64,000 nucleotides of DNA from Aeromonas diversa CDC 2478-85 (GTDB lineage: Bacteria; Pseudomonadota; Gammaproteobacteria; Enterobacterales; Aeromonadaceae). This document shows, piece after piece, positions 52,989 to 63,407 of this stretch (position 1 is the stretch's first letter; each line of letters begins with the position of its first letter). The stretch spans positions 141,162 through 205,161 of the forward strand of contig NZ_CDCE01000020.1 in the NCBI RefSeq assembly GCF_000819805.1. Direction: 5' to 3'. A program made the translations under genes and the position numbers. The notes below the pieces were generated by a model. That model searched no databases and was not told the origin of the DNA. It saw only the letters and a list, made by a program, of their open reading frames with translations.

Positions 52989-53110
52989 AGAGAGCGGTCG
53001 CTTTGATCTGGGTTAGCAATGAAAGGCGTGAGCAGAGTACACTCGAACCTCTTTTGCTGCACCCTTTTGCTGCGCCATGTGAATGGCACATTTCTGGAAC
53101 GGAGCCTCTC

Positions 53111-54685
53111 ATGCAGCCACAAGGCAATCTGGGCGAGCGGATCGCCCACCTAATTTCAGCCCTCGGAGAAGGGCTCTACGAGCGCCAGGATGTGCTGCGT
53201 CTCTGTTTGCTGGCGGCCCTTTCGGGAGAGAGCGTCTTTCTGCTCGGGCCACCCGGCATTGCCAAGAGCCTCATCGCCCGTCGTCTCAAGCAGGCGTTTG
53301 CCAACGCCCGTCACTTCGAATACCTGATGACCCGTTTCTCCACGCCGGAGGAGGTGTTCGGCCCCCTATCCATTCAGGCGCTCAAGGAAGAAGGGAAGTA
53401 CCACAGGTTGACCGCCGGCTATCTGCCCGAGGCCGAGGTGGTCTTTCTCGACGAGATCTGGAAGGCGGGGCCAGCCATCCTCAACACCCTGCTCACCGCC
53501 ATCAACGAACATCAGTTTCGTAACGGTGACACCCTGCACACCATCCCGCTGCGCCTGCTGGTGACGGCTTCCAACGAGTTGCCCGCGCCGGACAGTGGCC
53601 TCGAGGCCCTCTATGATCGGATGCTGATCCGCCTGTGGCTGGATCGGGTGCAGGAGAAGCCCAACTTCCGGGCCCTGCTGGGGAGTGAAGGGCGCGCCGA
53701 GGTGAAGATGCCGGCGGCCCTGCCTGTGTGTGGTGAGGAGTACCAGGCCTGGCAGGGGGGCATCGAGCAGGTGCGGTTGCCCGACCCCGTGTTCGAGCTC
53801 ATCTATCAGCTGCGCCATGCCATCGAGAGCCGGCTGGCCAACTGCTACGTGTCGGATCGCCGCTGGAAGAAGGCGGTGCGTCTGGCCAAGGCCAGCGCCT
53901 TCTTCAACGGGCGCGATGCGGTGGGCCCCCTCGATCTGCTGCTGCTCAAAGATTGCCTGTGGCATGACGAGAGCTCCCGTCAGGGGCTCCATGACATCAT
54001 GAGCGAGATGGCGACCCTGCACTGCTTCGAGCAGCTGGCCCTGAGCCAGCGCCTGCAGAGCCTGCAAGAGCAGCTCCAGCAGTGGGAGCGGGAGGTCGCC
54101 GAGCGCCTGGCACCCACCGCCCGGCGCACCCGCAACTGGCTTGGTCGCGAGACCGGCTGGGCCCTGCACTTTGGCGATCACCGGGGGCCCAAGGAGAAGG
54201 TGGCGCTGCGCCTGCTCTGGCCCGCGCCCCTGGAGGCGGATCATCCGGATCAACTGAGCGACGAGCTGGAGTTCGACCGTGTGGTGCTCGACTACTGGCG
54301 CGAGGGAGCCGAGTCGGTGGCGGGGCGCTGCTTGCGCCACAAGTGGGAGCGACAACTGGAGCTCTGCCTCGACGAGGAGCGCCATCTGCAGGTGCTCGAT
54401 TCCCAGCGCAACCCGGTCGCATTGCTGCAACCCACCCTGATGCCCGAGGTGGTCAGTGCCCCGTGGCGCGAGCGGCTGGCGGCCATCACGGCCGGGCAGC
54501 GCACCCTGCTGCAGGATATTCGGCGCCAGCGGCTCATCTTTGAGCAGCAACAATCCCATCTATTCTTGGGGGAGGAGTGGCTGGATCGGATCGAGAGCAG
54601 CTTCTACGTGTTGGTGCGCGATGCCGAGGCGGTCATGACTCGACTCGAGACCTGGAAGGACAGAGTCACAGATCTGGTGGGTTGA
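53111..54685 (+). CDS. ravA: MoxR-family AAA+ ATPase RavA
   Basis: Hexameric ATPase that works with ViaA; in E. coli it binds lysine decarboxylase LdcI and the pair alters fumarate reductase function and aminoglycoside uptake. From the ATG at 53111 (ACGGAG site) it is 524 aa, with Walker A GPPGIAKS (46-53), Walker B VVFLDEIWKAG (about 110-120) and the LARA-containing C-terminal half. An upstream in-frame start at 53003 would run into the holD promoter region. Followed by viaA after 3 bases. Confidence 0.93.
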   Translation: MQPQGNLGERIAHLISALGEGLYERQDVLRLCLLAALSGESVFLLGPPGIAKSLIARRLKQAFANARHFEYLMTRFSTPEEVFGPLSIQALKEEGKYHRLTAGYLPEAEVVFLDEIWKAGPAILNTLLTAINEHQFRNGDTLHTIPLRLLVTASNELPAPDSGLEALYDRMLIRLWLDRVQEKPNFRALLGSEGRAEVKMPAALPVCGEEYQAWQGGIEQVRLPDPVFELIYQLRHAIESRLANCYVSDRRWKKAVRLAKASAFFNGRDAVGPLDLLLLKDCLWHDESSRQGLHDIMSEMATLHCFEQLALSQRLQSLQEQLQQWEREVAERLAPTARRTRNWLGRETGWALHFGDHRGPKEKVALRLLWPAPLEADHPDQLSDELEFDRVVLDYWREGAESVAGRCLRHKWERQLELCLDEERHLQVLDSQRNPVALLQPTLMPEVVSAPWRERLAAITAGQRTLLQDIRRQRLIFEQQQSHLFLGEEWLDRIESSFYVLVRDAEAVMTRLETWKDRVTDLVG

Positions 54686-54688
54686 TTC

Positions 54689-56137
54689 ATGCTGGAAATC
54701 GGAGCCATGGAGCTCGGCATCATGATGGCGGAAGGGGAGCTGGTCACCGAGATGGTGCTGGCGCTGGCGGGCTCGAGCAAGCTGGTCGACTTCATGCGCA
54801 AGGCCCCCAAAGAGGCGTCCCGGTTGCGGCGCCGCCTCTTCAACTGGGGCGATCGGGTGCGCTCCGATCTCCGGCGCAAGCCCGTACCCGCCGCCATGGA
54901 ACGAGAGTACCTCGCCTATCAGGCCTGCCGCTCCCTCTCCAGCCAGCAGCTGTTGGCGCGCAGCCAGACGATCCTGGACGCGCTGGAGCCCGGCAGCCCC
55001 TTCTCGCTGGAGGCGCCCACCCTGTTCTCCCAGCTGCGGGAATCCCCGACCGAGGCGCGTCGGCGCCTCCTGATGGAGCGTTGGCGCACCAGCCTGGTGG
55101 CGGCCTTGCTCCGTTTTCAACAGGAGCTGGCCGAGGCGGAGCGGGAGAAGCAGCAACAGGAGCTGGAGTCCCAGCTGCTCGCCAATCGCGAGCTGGTCGA
55201 TGCCCTGGATCCGGAACAGGTCTCGGCCGGCGGCCTCTGGGATCTGGCCCAGGGCAAGTGGCACCCCCGTAGCCTCACCCTGGTGCGCCAATACGCCGCC
55301 ATGCTGGAGAAAGAGCCCCTGCTTCGGGAGATAGCAGAGCTGCTCGGTCGCAGCGACAGGGACAAGGATCGCGATCCCCAGCCCAGGCCCCCCGAGCCCA
55401 CAATCGAGCTGGAGCCGGTCATCAGCGATGAGGTGCCCGACGATCTGGTGGGGATCCACCCGGCCGGGGATCTGCTACGCATGTTACCGAGTGAGTCGGT
55501 CATGCTGGGGGACCCGGATCTGGAGTACGAGTTCTATCGCCGCTACCTGGAGCGGCACCTGCTCAGCTACCAGCCCAAGGGGATGCTGCCCCGCCAACGG
55601 TTGATCCCGTTGCAGCCCAAGGATAAGGGGCGTGAGGAACAAGAGCGGGGCCCCTTCATCGTCTGTGTCGATACCTCGGGCTCCATGGGGGGCTATCCGG
55701 AGGAGTGTGCCAAGGCGCTCTTTCTCGCCCTGCTCAAGGTCGCCATGGCCGAGCAGCGCCCCTGTTTTCTGATGCTCTTCTCCACCGAGGTGGTGACCCT
55801 GGAGATCACCGCCGATACCGGGCTGGACAAGGCCGAGCGCTTCCTCTCCATGAGCTTTCACGGGGGTACAGATCTGGTACCCTGTCTGGAGCGAGCCCTG
55901 ACTCAACTCGAGGCGCCGGCTTTTGCGCGAGCCGATGTGCTGATGCTCTCCGATTTTGTGGCCCAGCGCCTGCCCCAGGCCTTGCTGGATCGGCTGAATC
56001 AGCGTCGGGCCGCCGCGACCCGCTTCTATGCCGTGGCCATGTCTCGTCATGCCAAGCAGGCGCTGTTGCGGATCTTCGATCGCAGCTGGTTGCTCGACTG
56101 CACCCTGCCGGGGCGCTGGCTGCGGCACTGGCGGTAG
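54689..56137 (+). CDS. viaA: VWA-domain protein ViaA
   Basis: RavA partner with a von Willebrand A domain. The 482-aa protein has a helical N-terminal part (about 1-270) and a C-terminal VWA domain with the metal-ion site VDTSGSMGG (about 325-333) and later HGGTDLVP (Thr and Asp of the site). Length and order are as in E. coli ravA-viaA. Confidence 0.93.
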   Translation: MLEIGAMELGIMMAEGELVTEMVLALAGSSKLVDFMRKAPKEASRLRRRLFNWGDRVRSDLRRKPVPAAMEREYLAYQACRSLSSQQLLARSQTILDALEPGSPFSLEAPTLFSQLRESPTEARRRLLMERWRTSLVAALLRFQQELAEAEREKQQQELESQLLANRELVDALDPEQVSAGGLWDLAQGKWHPRSLTLVRQYAAMLEKEPLLREIAELLGRSDRDKDRDPQPRPPEPTIELEPVISDEVPDDLVGIHPAGDLLRMLPSESVMLGDPDLEYEFYRRYLERHLLSYQPKGMLPRQRLIPLQPKDKGREEQERGPFIVCVDTSGSMGGYPEECAKALFLALLKVAMAEQRPCFLMLFSTEVVTLEITADTGLDKAERFLSMSFHGGTDLVPCLERALTQLEAPAFARADVLMLSDFVAQRLPQALLDRLNQRRAAATRFYAVAMSRHAKQALLRIFDRSWLLDCTLPGRWLRHWR

Positions 56138-56166
56138 CATTGAGGTCGGCCATCATGAGGGGAAAC

Positions 56167-58011
56167 ATGAGCATCTATCCACTGGGGTTCCTGCTGCTGG
56201 CGCTCACGGCGACCGCCGGCCCCCTCTCGCCGCCACAGCTGGAGCAAGAGTTGTCGGCCATCGAGCAGGCCTACCTCTCTGACGACGAATTCAGGGTGCG
56301 GGTGGCGCGCCTGCAGGCCGAGCTGCCGGCCTATCCGGCGGCGCAGCAGATGCGGATCCGTCGCATGGCCTGCTGGACCCAGCCGGCCGATGAGATTGCA
56401 GAGTATCGGCAGGCAAGCCAACAGGCCGATCGGGAGTACGGTACGGCCCTCGCCGCAGGGGACCAGGTGGCCCAGAGCGAATTCGCCCTCTGCCGGGGCT
56501 GGTTTAATCAGCTCAGTGGGGAGATAGCGCAAGCCAAGCGGGACTATGATCTCGCCTTTGTCCTGGCGCGGGATGCTGGGGCCAAGAAGCAGAAGGCTCA
56601 GGCCCTGCTCTATCGGGGGGCGCTCTCTTCGTTTCAGGGGAGTCCGGCCAAGGGGCTCAGCGATCTGATGAGCGCCCAGCGTCTCTACGATGCCCTGGCG
56701 CTCTCGAGCTGGTATGGCAAGGTGCAGCTGGATGTGGCGGCCACCTATCGCCGCATGGGGCTCTTTGGCGTCGCTGCGCGACAGCTCGACGAGGTCGAGG
56801 GGCAGTTACCCGCCGAGGGCAGTGGCGCGCTCCTCTACGAGCTGCATCGTCAGCGGGCCATGCTCGAGAATGGCCAGGGCCATTTTCACGCGGCCTTGGC
56901 GGAGCTGGACAAGGCTCGGGCCCTGCATAAGGATCTGTCGCGTTTCGAGGTCTCACTGCTGCAACTGGATCGGGCCGAAGCCCTGTTAGGGCTGGGCCAG
57001 ATTGCAGAGGCGTTGCATCAGCTCAACGAGGTGGGGGCCGTCTTTCGGGCCGAGGTCGATCCCCTGCTCAATGGCTACTGGCGCCTGCTGATGGCGCAGA
57101 CCTATATCCAGAGCGGTGCGTATCAGAGTGCCCTCGAGCACCTCGCCCAGGCCGAGCCGGCCCTGCGGCGGGAAGACAACCTGCGTTATCTCATCAAGCT
57201 GGCGTCCCTGCGCAGCCTGGCGCTCGAGGGGGCAGGCCAGCTCAAGGCTGCCCTCGATGAGCAGCGGCTGTTTGTGGCCCTGAAAACCCATTTTATTGAC
57301 GAGATGCAGGAGCAGAGCGCCGCCTGGGTGCGGGGAGAGCTCGAGCTGGCGCGCCAGGAGGCCGAAAATGCCCTGCTGCGCAGCCGTCAGCAGCTACAGC
57401 AGCAGGAGCTGGATCTGGCCCACGAGCGGCGTTTCTGGTTGGGGCTGGTTCTGGTGCTGCTGATGGCGGTAGGGGCGCTGCTGGTGGGCTGGTTGCTCGA
57501 GCGTAATCGCCATATGCGCAAACTGGCCTTCACCGACGAGCTGACCGGCACCCAGAATCGCCGCCGGGTGCTGCGTCTGGGAGAGCGGCTGATGACCCGG
57601 GCCAGACGGCAGGGGCTGCCTTTCAGCGTGCTGATGTTTGATATCGACCACTTCAAGCGCATCAACGACAACCTGGGCCACCATCAGGGGGATCGGGTTC
57701 TCAAGTGGATGGTTGCCTGCGTGCGCTATCTGCTGCGCCAACAGGATGTGCTGGGACGCGTGGGGGGAGAGGAGTTTCTGTTGTTGCTCCCCGGCCTCGA
57801 GCTGGCGCAGGCGGCCCGGGTGGCCGAGCGGACCCGTGCCTTCGTCGCCGGCCGCGCCTTCCCGGGAATGGGCAGTGCGGTTACCCTGAGCCTCGGCTGC
57901 GCCGAGCTCAAGGCCGAAGATGACGAGCTGAGCGATCTGATCCGCCGTGCCGACGCCGCCCTCTACCGGGCCAAGGGGGGCGGTCGCAATCGAGTGGAGC
58001 TCGACCTCTGA
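56167..58011 (+). CDS. diguanylate cyclase with periplasmic TPR sensor
   Basis: Makes c-di-GMP from two GTP. The 614-aa protein has a signal peptide (about 1-18), a long periplasmic helical repeat region of TPR type (about 30-415), a membrane helix (about 423-445) and a cytoplasmic GGDEF domain (about 455-614). Catalytic residues are intact: FTDELTGTQNRRR, FDIDHFKRINDNLGH and GGEEF (about 533-537). An RxxD inhibitory site (RQQD) lies five residues before GGEEF, so product feedback is expected. ATG at 56167 follows GGGGAA. 29 bases after viaA. Confidence 0.92.
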   Translation: MSIYPLGFLLLALTATAGPLSPPQLEQELSAIEQAYLSDDEFRVRVARLQAELPAYPAAQQMRIRRMACWTQPADEIAEYRQASQQADREYGTALAAGDQVAQSEFALCRGWFNQLSGEIAQAKRDYDLAFVLARDAGAKKQKAQALLYRGALSSFQGSPAKGLSDLMSAQRLYDALALSSWYGKVQLDVAATYRRMGLFGVAARQLDEVEGQLPAEGSGALLYELHRQRAMLENGQGHFHAALAELDKARALHKDLSRFEVSLLQLDRAEALLGLGQIAEALHQLNEVGAVFRAEVDPLLNGYWRLLMAQTYIQSGAYQSALEHLAQAEPALRREDNLRYLIKLASLRSLALEGAGQLKAALDEQRLFVALKTHFIDEMQEQSAAWVRGELELARQEAENALLRSRQQLQQQELDLAHERRFWLGLVLVLLMAVGALLVGWLLERNRHMRKLAFTDELTGTQNRRRVLRLGERLMTRARRQGLPFSVLMFDIDHFKRINDNLGHHQGDRVLKWMVACVRYLLRQQDVLGRVGGEEFLLLLPGLELAQAARVAERTRAFVAGRAFPGMGSAVTLSLGCAELKAEDDELSDLIRRADAALYRAKGGGRNRVELDL

Positions 58012-58016
58012 CGGGC

Positions 58017-58045
58017 TGGGTATTTTTCACCCGCGCAGGTATAAT
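58017..58045 (+). promoter_or_regulatory. probable promoter of prfC
   Basis: A perfect TATAAT (58040-58045) lies 169 bases before prfC; the -35 position (TGGGTA, 58017-58022) is poor. The long leader (about 58052-58213) contains a start-stop ATGTAA at 58084-58089 and no other clear element. Confidence 0.45.
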
Positions 58046-58213
58046 GCGCCGCGATTTATCCGCCAACCGGAACCGAGACGCCCATGTAAGACGCCACGAC
58101 TCCCGCCATGTCCACCATGGCTCGCCCGTCACGCTGCGCCCAGCGCAGGTCGTGCGTCCGTCTCATCCTGGTCGCGGTGTGTCTGCGGCCGACCAACTGA
58201 AGAATAGTGAATC

Positions 58214-59800
<1,587 letters not shown>

Positions 59801-59831
59801 TCCCGCACCATCAGGCCCACAATCCTGATAT

Positions 59832-59863
59832 AAAAGAAGGCCCTGCGGGCCTTCTTTTTTTTC
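59832..59863 (+). terminator. rho-independent terminator of prfC
   Basis: AAAAGAAGGCCC-TGC-GGGCCTTCTTTT plus further T residues, 31 bases after the stop. Confidence 0.9.
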
Positions 59864-59889
59864 GCTCGCTCATCACAAGGACACTGCTC

Positions 59890-60843
59890 ATGCTCGGACG
59901 CATCACTCGCCTCTTCCCTCTGTGGGCCCTGCTCGGCTCGCTGCTGGCCTATGGCCAGCCCACCTGGTTTGTCGGCCTCAAGCAGCAGATAATTCCCCTG
60001 CTCACCGTCATCATGCTGGCCATGGGACTGACCCTGAGGCCGGCTCACTTCCTCGACGTGCTCGGCAACCGGCGCGCTGTGCTGCTCGGGCTGGTGCTGC
60101 AATTTAGCGTGATGCCCCTTGCCGCTGACCTGGTCAGTCGACTGCTCGGCTTCGACACCGCCCTGACGGTGGGCATGATCCTGGTCGGCAGCGTGGCTGG
60201 CGGCACGGCCTCCAACGTCATGTGCTATCTGGCCAAGGGGGATCTGGCCCTCTCCATCACCATGACGGCGCTGTCCACCCTGGTCGGGGTGGTGGCGACC
60301 CCGCTGCTGGTGCAGTTATTGGCCGAGCGCAGTGTCGATGTGCCGGTCTGGGAGATGCTGCTGAGCCTCATCAAGATCGTGGTGGTGCCGGTGGTGCCGG
60401 TGGTCGCCGGGGTGCTGCTCAACGCCCTGTTCCACCGGGCGATCGCGCGCATCGAGCCGCTGCTGCCCCTGGTCTCCATGGCGGCCATCGTGCTCATCAT
60501 CGCCATCGTGGTGGCCCTCAATGCCGGCCAGCTCGCCAGCATAGGCCCCATCGTCGCCCTGGCCGTGATGCTGCACAACGGCATCGGGTTGGCGCTGGGC
60601 TACAGCATCACCCGCCTGCTCGGCTTCGACGAGCGGACCTGCCGCACCCTCTCCTTCGAGGTGGGGCTGCAAAATTCCGGGCTGGCCACGGCGCTTGCCA
60701 TGAAATTCTTCACCCCCGCCTCGGCCGTTGCCGGCACGCTCTTTTCTATCTGGCACAACCTATCGGGCTCCCTGCTGGCCGGGATCTGGGCCCGTCGTTC
60801 GCTCACGCGCACGACGCCGCATGCCGCTCTGGAGCGGGAGTAA
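59890..60843 (+). CDS. bile acid:sodium symporter family (BASS) transporter
   Basis: A 317-aa polytopic protein with about nine to ten hydrophobic segments. Motifs GSVAGGTASNVMCYLAKGD and SFEVGLQNSGLATALA are hallmarks of the BASS/SBF family. ATG at 59890 follows AAGGA; the longer frame from 59797 would start inside the prfC terminator. Substrate unknown (organic anions or sterol-like acids, sodium-coupled). Confidence 0.88.
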   Translation: MLGRITRLFPLWALLGSLLAYGQPTWFVGLKQQIIPLLTVIMLAMGLTLRPAHFLDVLGNRRAVLLGLVLQFSVMPLAADLVSRLLGFDTALTVGMILVGSVAGGTASNVMCYLAKGDLALSITMTALSTLVGVVATPLLVQLLAERSVDVPVWEMLLSLIKIVVVPVVPVVAGVLLNALFHRAIARIEPLLPLVSMAAIVLIIAIVVALNAGQLASIGPIVALAVMLHNGIGLALGYSITRLLGFDERTCRTLSFEVGLQNSGLATALAMKFFTPASAVAGTLFSIWHNLSGSLLAGIWARRSLTRTTPHAALERE

Positions 60844-60865
60844 GCCATGACGTGCCCCCTGAGCG

Positions 60866-61333
60866 TCAGGGGGTGAGATCGCGCGCCAGACTGGCCAACC
60901 AGCCTATGACCTGGGCGAGGGCCGCCTCATCCAGCGACGCGGCCATCTCCTGCTCCAGCCGGGCAACCCTGGCCTTGGCCTCGGCCAGCAGGGCGAGCCC
61001 GGCCGGGCTCAACACCAGATGACGGATGCGGCCATGTTGCGAATGGGGCGTGCGGGTCAGCAGGCCGGCGCGCTCCAGCGCCGTCACCATGGGACTCACC
61101 GTCTGGGGGGTGAGCAGGGTCAGCCGGGCGAGGTCCGCATTGGAGCAGCCAGGGTAGGCGTCGAGCATGGTCAGCAGGGCAAACTGGGGGGCGGTGATCG
61201 GCAGATCGGCCAGGGTTCGCTCCATGCGCTGGCGCTGGGCGGCGGCGGCCTGGCGCAGCAGGTAGCCGAGGTGGCCCTGTTCGCCGCGTTTGCCTTCGCC
61301 GGGTAGGGGTATCGATGGGGGCTTGTTTATCAT
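60866..61333 (-). CDS. MarR-family transcriptional regulator
   Basis: Winged-helix repressor of 155 aa from the ATG at 61333. DNA-binding region about 45-110: ITAPQFALLTMLDAYPGCSNADLARLTLLTPQTVSPMV and the wing with HGRIRHLVLSPAG. No Cys in the N-terminal part as in OhrR, so a peroxide-sensing role is doubtful. Divergent from the AhpD-like gene 61 bases away, which it may control. Confidence 0.85.
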   Translation of the reverse strand: MINKPPSIPLPGEGKRGEQGHLGYLLRQAAAAQRQRMERTLADLPITAPQFALLTMLDAYPGCSNADLARLTLLTPQTVSPMVTALERAGLLTRTPHSQHGRIRHLVLSPAGLALLAEAKARVARLEQEMAASLDEAALAQVIGWLASLARDLTP

Positions 61334-61394
61334 GTCAGGGTGCTGATATGTTGTTCGTGTCCTGATATTACGCCACTGTGAAGGAGACGACCAG
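61334..61394. promoter_or_regulatory. divergent control region between MarR and AhpD-like genes
   Basis: Sixty-one bases must hold both promoters. The heptamer CTGATAT occurs twice in direct orientation (in TGCTGATATG and CCTGATATTA). These may be half-sites for the MarR protein; no complete palindrome is evident. Confidence 0.35.
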
Positions 61395-61850
61395 ATGTCC
61401 GCTCGCATCGATTACCCCCTGTTTAACGATCTGCTGCCCGGCGTGCAAGAGGCCCTGGTGGCCGCCGGCGCCGCCCTCAAGCAGGCGGGGCTTGACCCCG
61501 CCCTCGGCGAGCTGGTGAAGCTGCGCGCCTCCCAGCTCAACGGTTGCAGCTTCTGCCTGCAATACCACCTCAATCTGGCGCGCCGGGTCGGGGTATCCCA
61601 GGCCAAGCTCGATCTGCTGGCCGCCTGGCACGACGCCACCTGTTTTAGCGACGCCGAGCGGGCTGCCCTGGCCTGGGCCGAGTGGCTCACCCGGCTGCCC
61701 CAGCCGGCGCAGCCGGACGAGGTGTACCGAGCGCTGGCACGCCATTTCGATGCCAGCGCCATCGCCGCCCTGTCGGTGGCGATCGCCACCATCAACGCCT
61801 GGAACCGGCTCGGGGTCGGGCTTGGCTTCGTGCCGCCCGCCCCGCAGTAA
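61395..61850 (+). CDS. AhpD-like carboxymuconolactone decarboxylase family protein
   Basis: A 151-aa alkylhydroperoxidase-type protein. It keeps the full AhpD motif E-x11-C-x2-C-x3-H: Glu39, Cys51, Cys54 and His58 in NGCSFCLQYH. Likely reduces peroxides with thiol donors. Placed divergent from a MarR regulator, a frequent arrangement for stress-induced AhpD-like genes. GAAGGAG site precedes the ATG. Confidence 0.88.
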   Translation: MSARIDYPLFNDLLPGVQEALVAAGAALKQAGLDPALGELVKLRASQLNGCSFCLQYHLNLARRVGVSQAKLDLLAAWHDATCFSDAERAALAWAEWLTRLPQPAQPDEVYRALARHFDASAIAALSVAIATINAWNRLGVGLGFVPPAPQ

Positions 61851-61901
61851 CGACTGACGAGGGCGGCATGGGCCGCCCCGATGATGAAGAGGAGAGTCGG
61901 T

Positions 61902-62237
61902 ATGTCGGTGATCACACCGGTAGAGGCCCAGCTGGCGGCCTATAACGCCCGCGATCTGGAGGCCTTCGTGGCCTGTTTTGCCGAGGAGTTCAAGGCGTAC
62001 CGCATGCCGGCCGAGCAGCCCTCGATGGTGGGGCGGGCGGCGCTGCGCGCCTTCTACGCCGAGCATCGCTTCAACAACCCGGCGCTGCATGCCGAGCTGC
62101 TCGGGCGTACCGTGCTTGGCAACAAGGTATTCGATCACGAGCGGATCCACGGCCTGGCGCCGGACCCCGTCGAGAGCGTGGCGGTGTTCGAGGTGCGCGA
62201 TGGGCTCATCACCACCGCCTGGTTCTACTTCGAGTAA
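61902..62237 (+). CDS. SnoaL/NTF2-like family protein
   Basis: A 111-aa protein of the NTF2-like fold (MSVITPVEAQLAAYNARDLEAFVACFAEEF..., ending in GLITTAWFYFE). ATG at 61902 follows AGAGGAG. Family members act as small isomerases, hydrolases or binding proteins; no specific reaction can be named. Probably co-transcribed with the AhpD-like gene (51-base gap). Confidence 0.82.
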   Translation: MSVITPVEAQLAAYNARDLEAFVACFAEEFKAYRMPAEQPSMVGRAALRAFYAEHRFNNPALHAELLGRTVLGNKVFDHERIHGLAPDPVESVAVFEVRDGLITTAWFYFE

Positions 62238-62302
62238 GGGGCGCCGGGTGGCGCGTGGCCAACGTCGAGATCACGGGTCGTCTTTCGCCCACCCCGGTCA
62301 CT

Positions 62303-62330
62303 GACCCCGCCTCGGCGGGGTCTCTGCCTT
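62303..62330. terminator. stem-loop between convergent SnoaL-like and MarR-GNAT genes
   Basis: GACCCCGCC-TC-GGCGGGGTC gives a 9-bp GC stem. The following TCTGCCTT is a poor T-run, so strength is uncertain. Confidence 0.5.
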
Positions 62331-62350
62331 GACCACCCGGTTTGGGGTTA

Positions 62351-63295
62351 TCAGAGCTCGTCGGCCAGGGTTTCGAGGGCCGGATCGAGGTGAAGGAGCA
62401 TGCAGATCTCGCAATCTCCGTGCCCCGTGTGGCCGAGGGGGCCGGGCAGGTGTTCGAAACCCAGGCTCTCGTAGAGGGCGGTCGCCTCGCGCAGATTGGC
62501 TGTGGTCTCCAGGTAACAGCGGCGGTAGCCCATCTGCCGTGCCCGGGCGAGGGCTTGCAGCACCAGCCGCTTGCCCAGCCCCAGCCCACGCAGTGCCGGC
62601 AGGAAGTACATCTTCTGTAGTTCGCAGGTCTCTTGGTCACCCCCAGACAGGGGCGCTATGCCGCCCCCGCCCAGCACCTGGCCATCCGGCCCTTCGATTA
62701 TCCAATAGCTCCGCCCGACCCCTTGATAGACCTCGTAGAGACGATCGAGATCCGGATCCGCGACGCCATAGCCCTTGTCGGCGGTGAGCCCGTACTCGGC
62801 CGAGACGGCGCGGATCACGGTGGCGATGGCGCGGTTGTCCTCCACCTCGATGGGACGGATCCAGTATCCCTGTTGGCGCCGGGCACGGGAGAGGGCGCTG
62901 CGATAGAGCTGGGTGCCTCGCCACAGGATGTCGCGCTCCTCTCCGGTCAGCTGTGCCAGGGCCGAGTCCATCTGGGCATCCATTTCGGCGTGCAAGCCGA
63001 CCAACTCAGCGCGTCCCCGCTCGGTCAGGGTCGCGTGCTTGCTGCGCCCGTCACTGGGATGCTCCTGCCAGACGATGAGGCCGCGCTCGGCCAGACGAGC
63101 CAGGGGACGGCTGGTGTTGGACTTGTCGATGCGAAGGCGGTCGGCCAGTTGCTGGTTGGTGGCGGGGGCCCGCTCGAGCTCGATCAGCAGGTGTGCCTCG
63201 ACCGGGCTCAGGGTGAGGGAGCCGCACTGCTGGGAGAGGAGACCCAGCTCGCGGATCAGCTCCCGGGAGAGGGCGCGCAAGGAACGGCTGTCCAT
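62351..63295 (-). CDS. MarR-GNAT fusion: winged-helix regulator with acetyltransferase domain
   Basis: A 314-aa protein from the ATG at 63295 (AAAGGACACTTC before it). The N-terminal half is a MarR winged helix (about 1-145, with [22 protein letters not shown] as recognition helix); the C-terminal half a GNAT acetyltransferase (about 155-314, with [18 protein letters not shown] as acetyl-CoA loop). Such fusions are known in several proteobacteria, but targets are mostly unknown. The DNA part may sense the acetyltransferase substrate (inference). Confidence 0.9.
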   Translation of the reverse strand: MDSRSLRALSRELIRELGLLSQQCGSLTLSPVEAHLLIELERAPATNQQLADRLRIDKSNTSRPLARLAERGLIVWQEHPSDGRSKHATLTERGRAELVGLHAEMDAQMDSALAQLTGEERDILWRGTQLYRSALSRARRQQGYWIRPIEVEDNRAIATVIRAVSAEYGLTADKGYGVADPDLDRLYEVYQGVGRSYWIIEGPDGQVLGGGGIAPLSGGDQETCELQKMYFLPALRGLGLGKRLVLQALARARQMGYRRCYLETTANLREATALYESLGFEHLPGPLGHTGHGDCEICMLLHLDPALETLADEL

Positions 63296-63363
63296 GAAGT
63301 GTCCTTTCGTTGTGATGTGCAACAGAATATAGGGTTGAACGTTGCGCATCGCAAGCAGACCGA

Positions 63364-63392
63364 CAAAAAAAGCGGGCCAATTGGGCCCGCTT
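63364..63392 (-). terminator. rho-independent terminator of the Old Yellow Enzyme gene
   Basis: On the minus strand AAGCGGGCC-loop-GGCCCGCTT is followed by TTTTTT (complement of the A-run at 63365-63370). Confidence 0.85.
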
Positions 63393-63407
63393 AGTCGTAG
63401 CTTGGGA

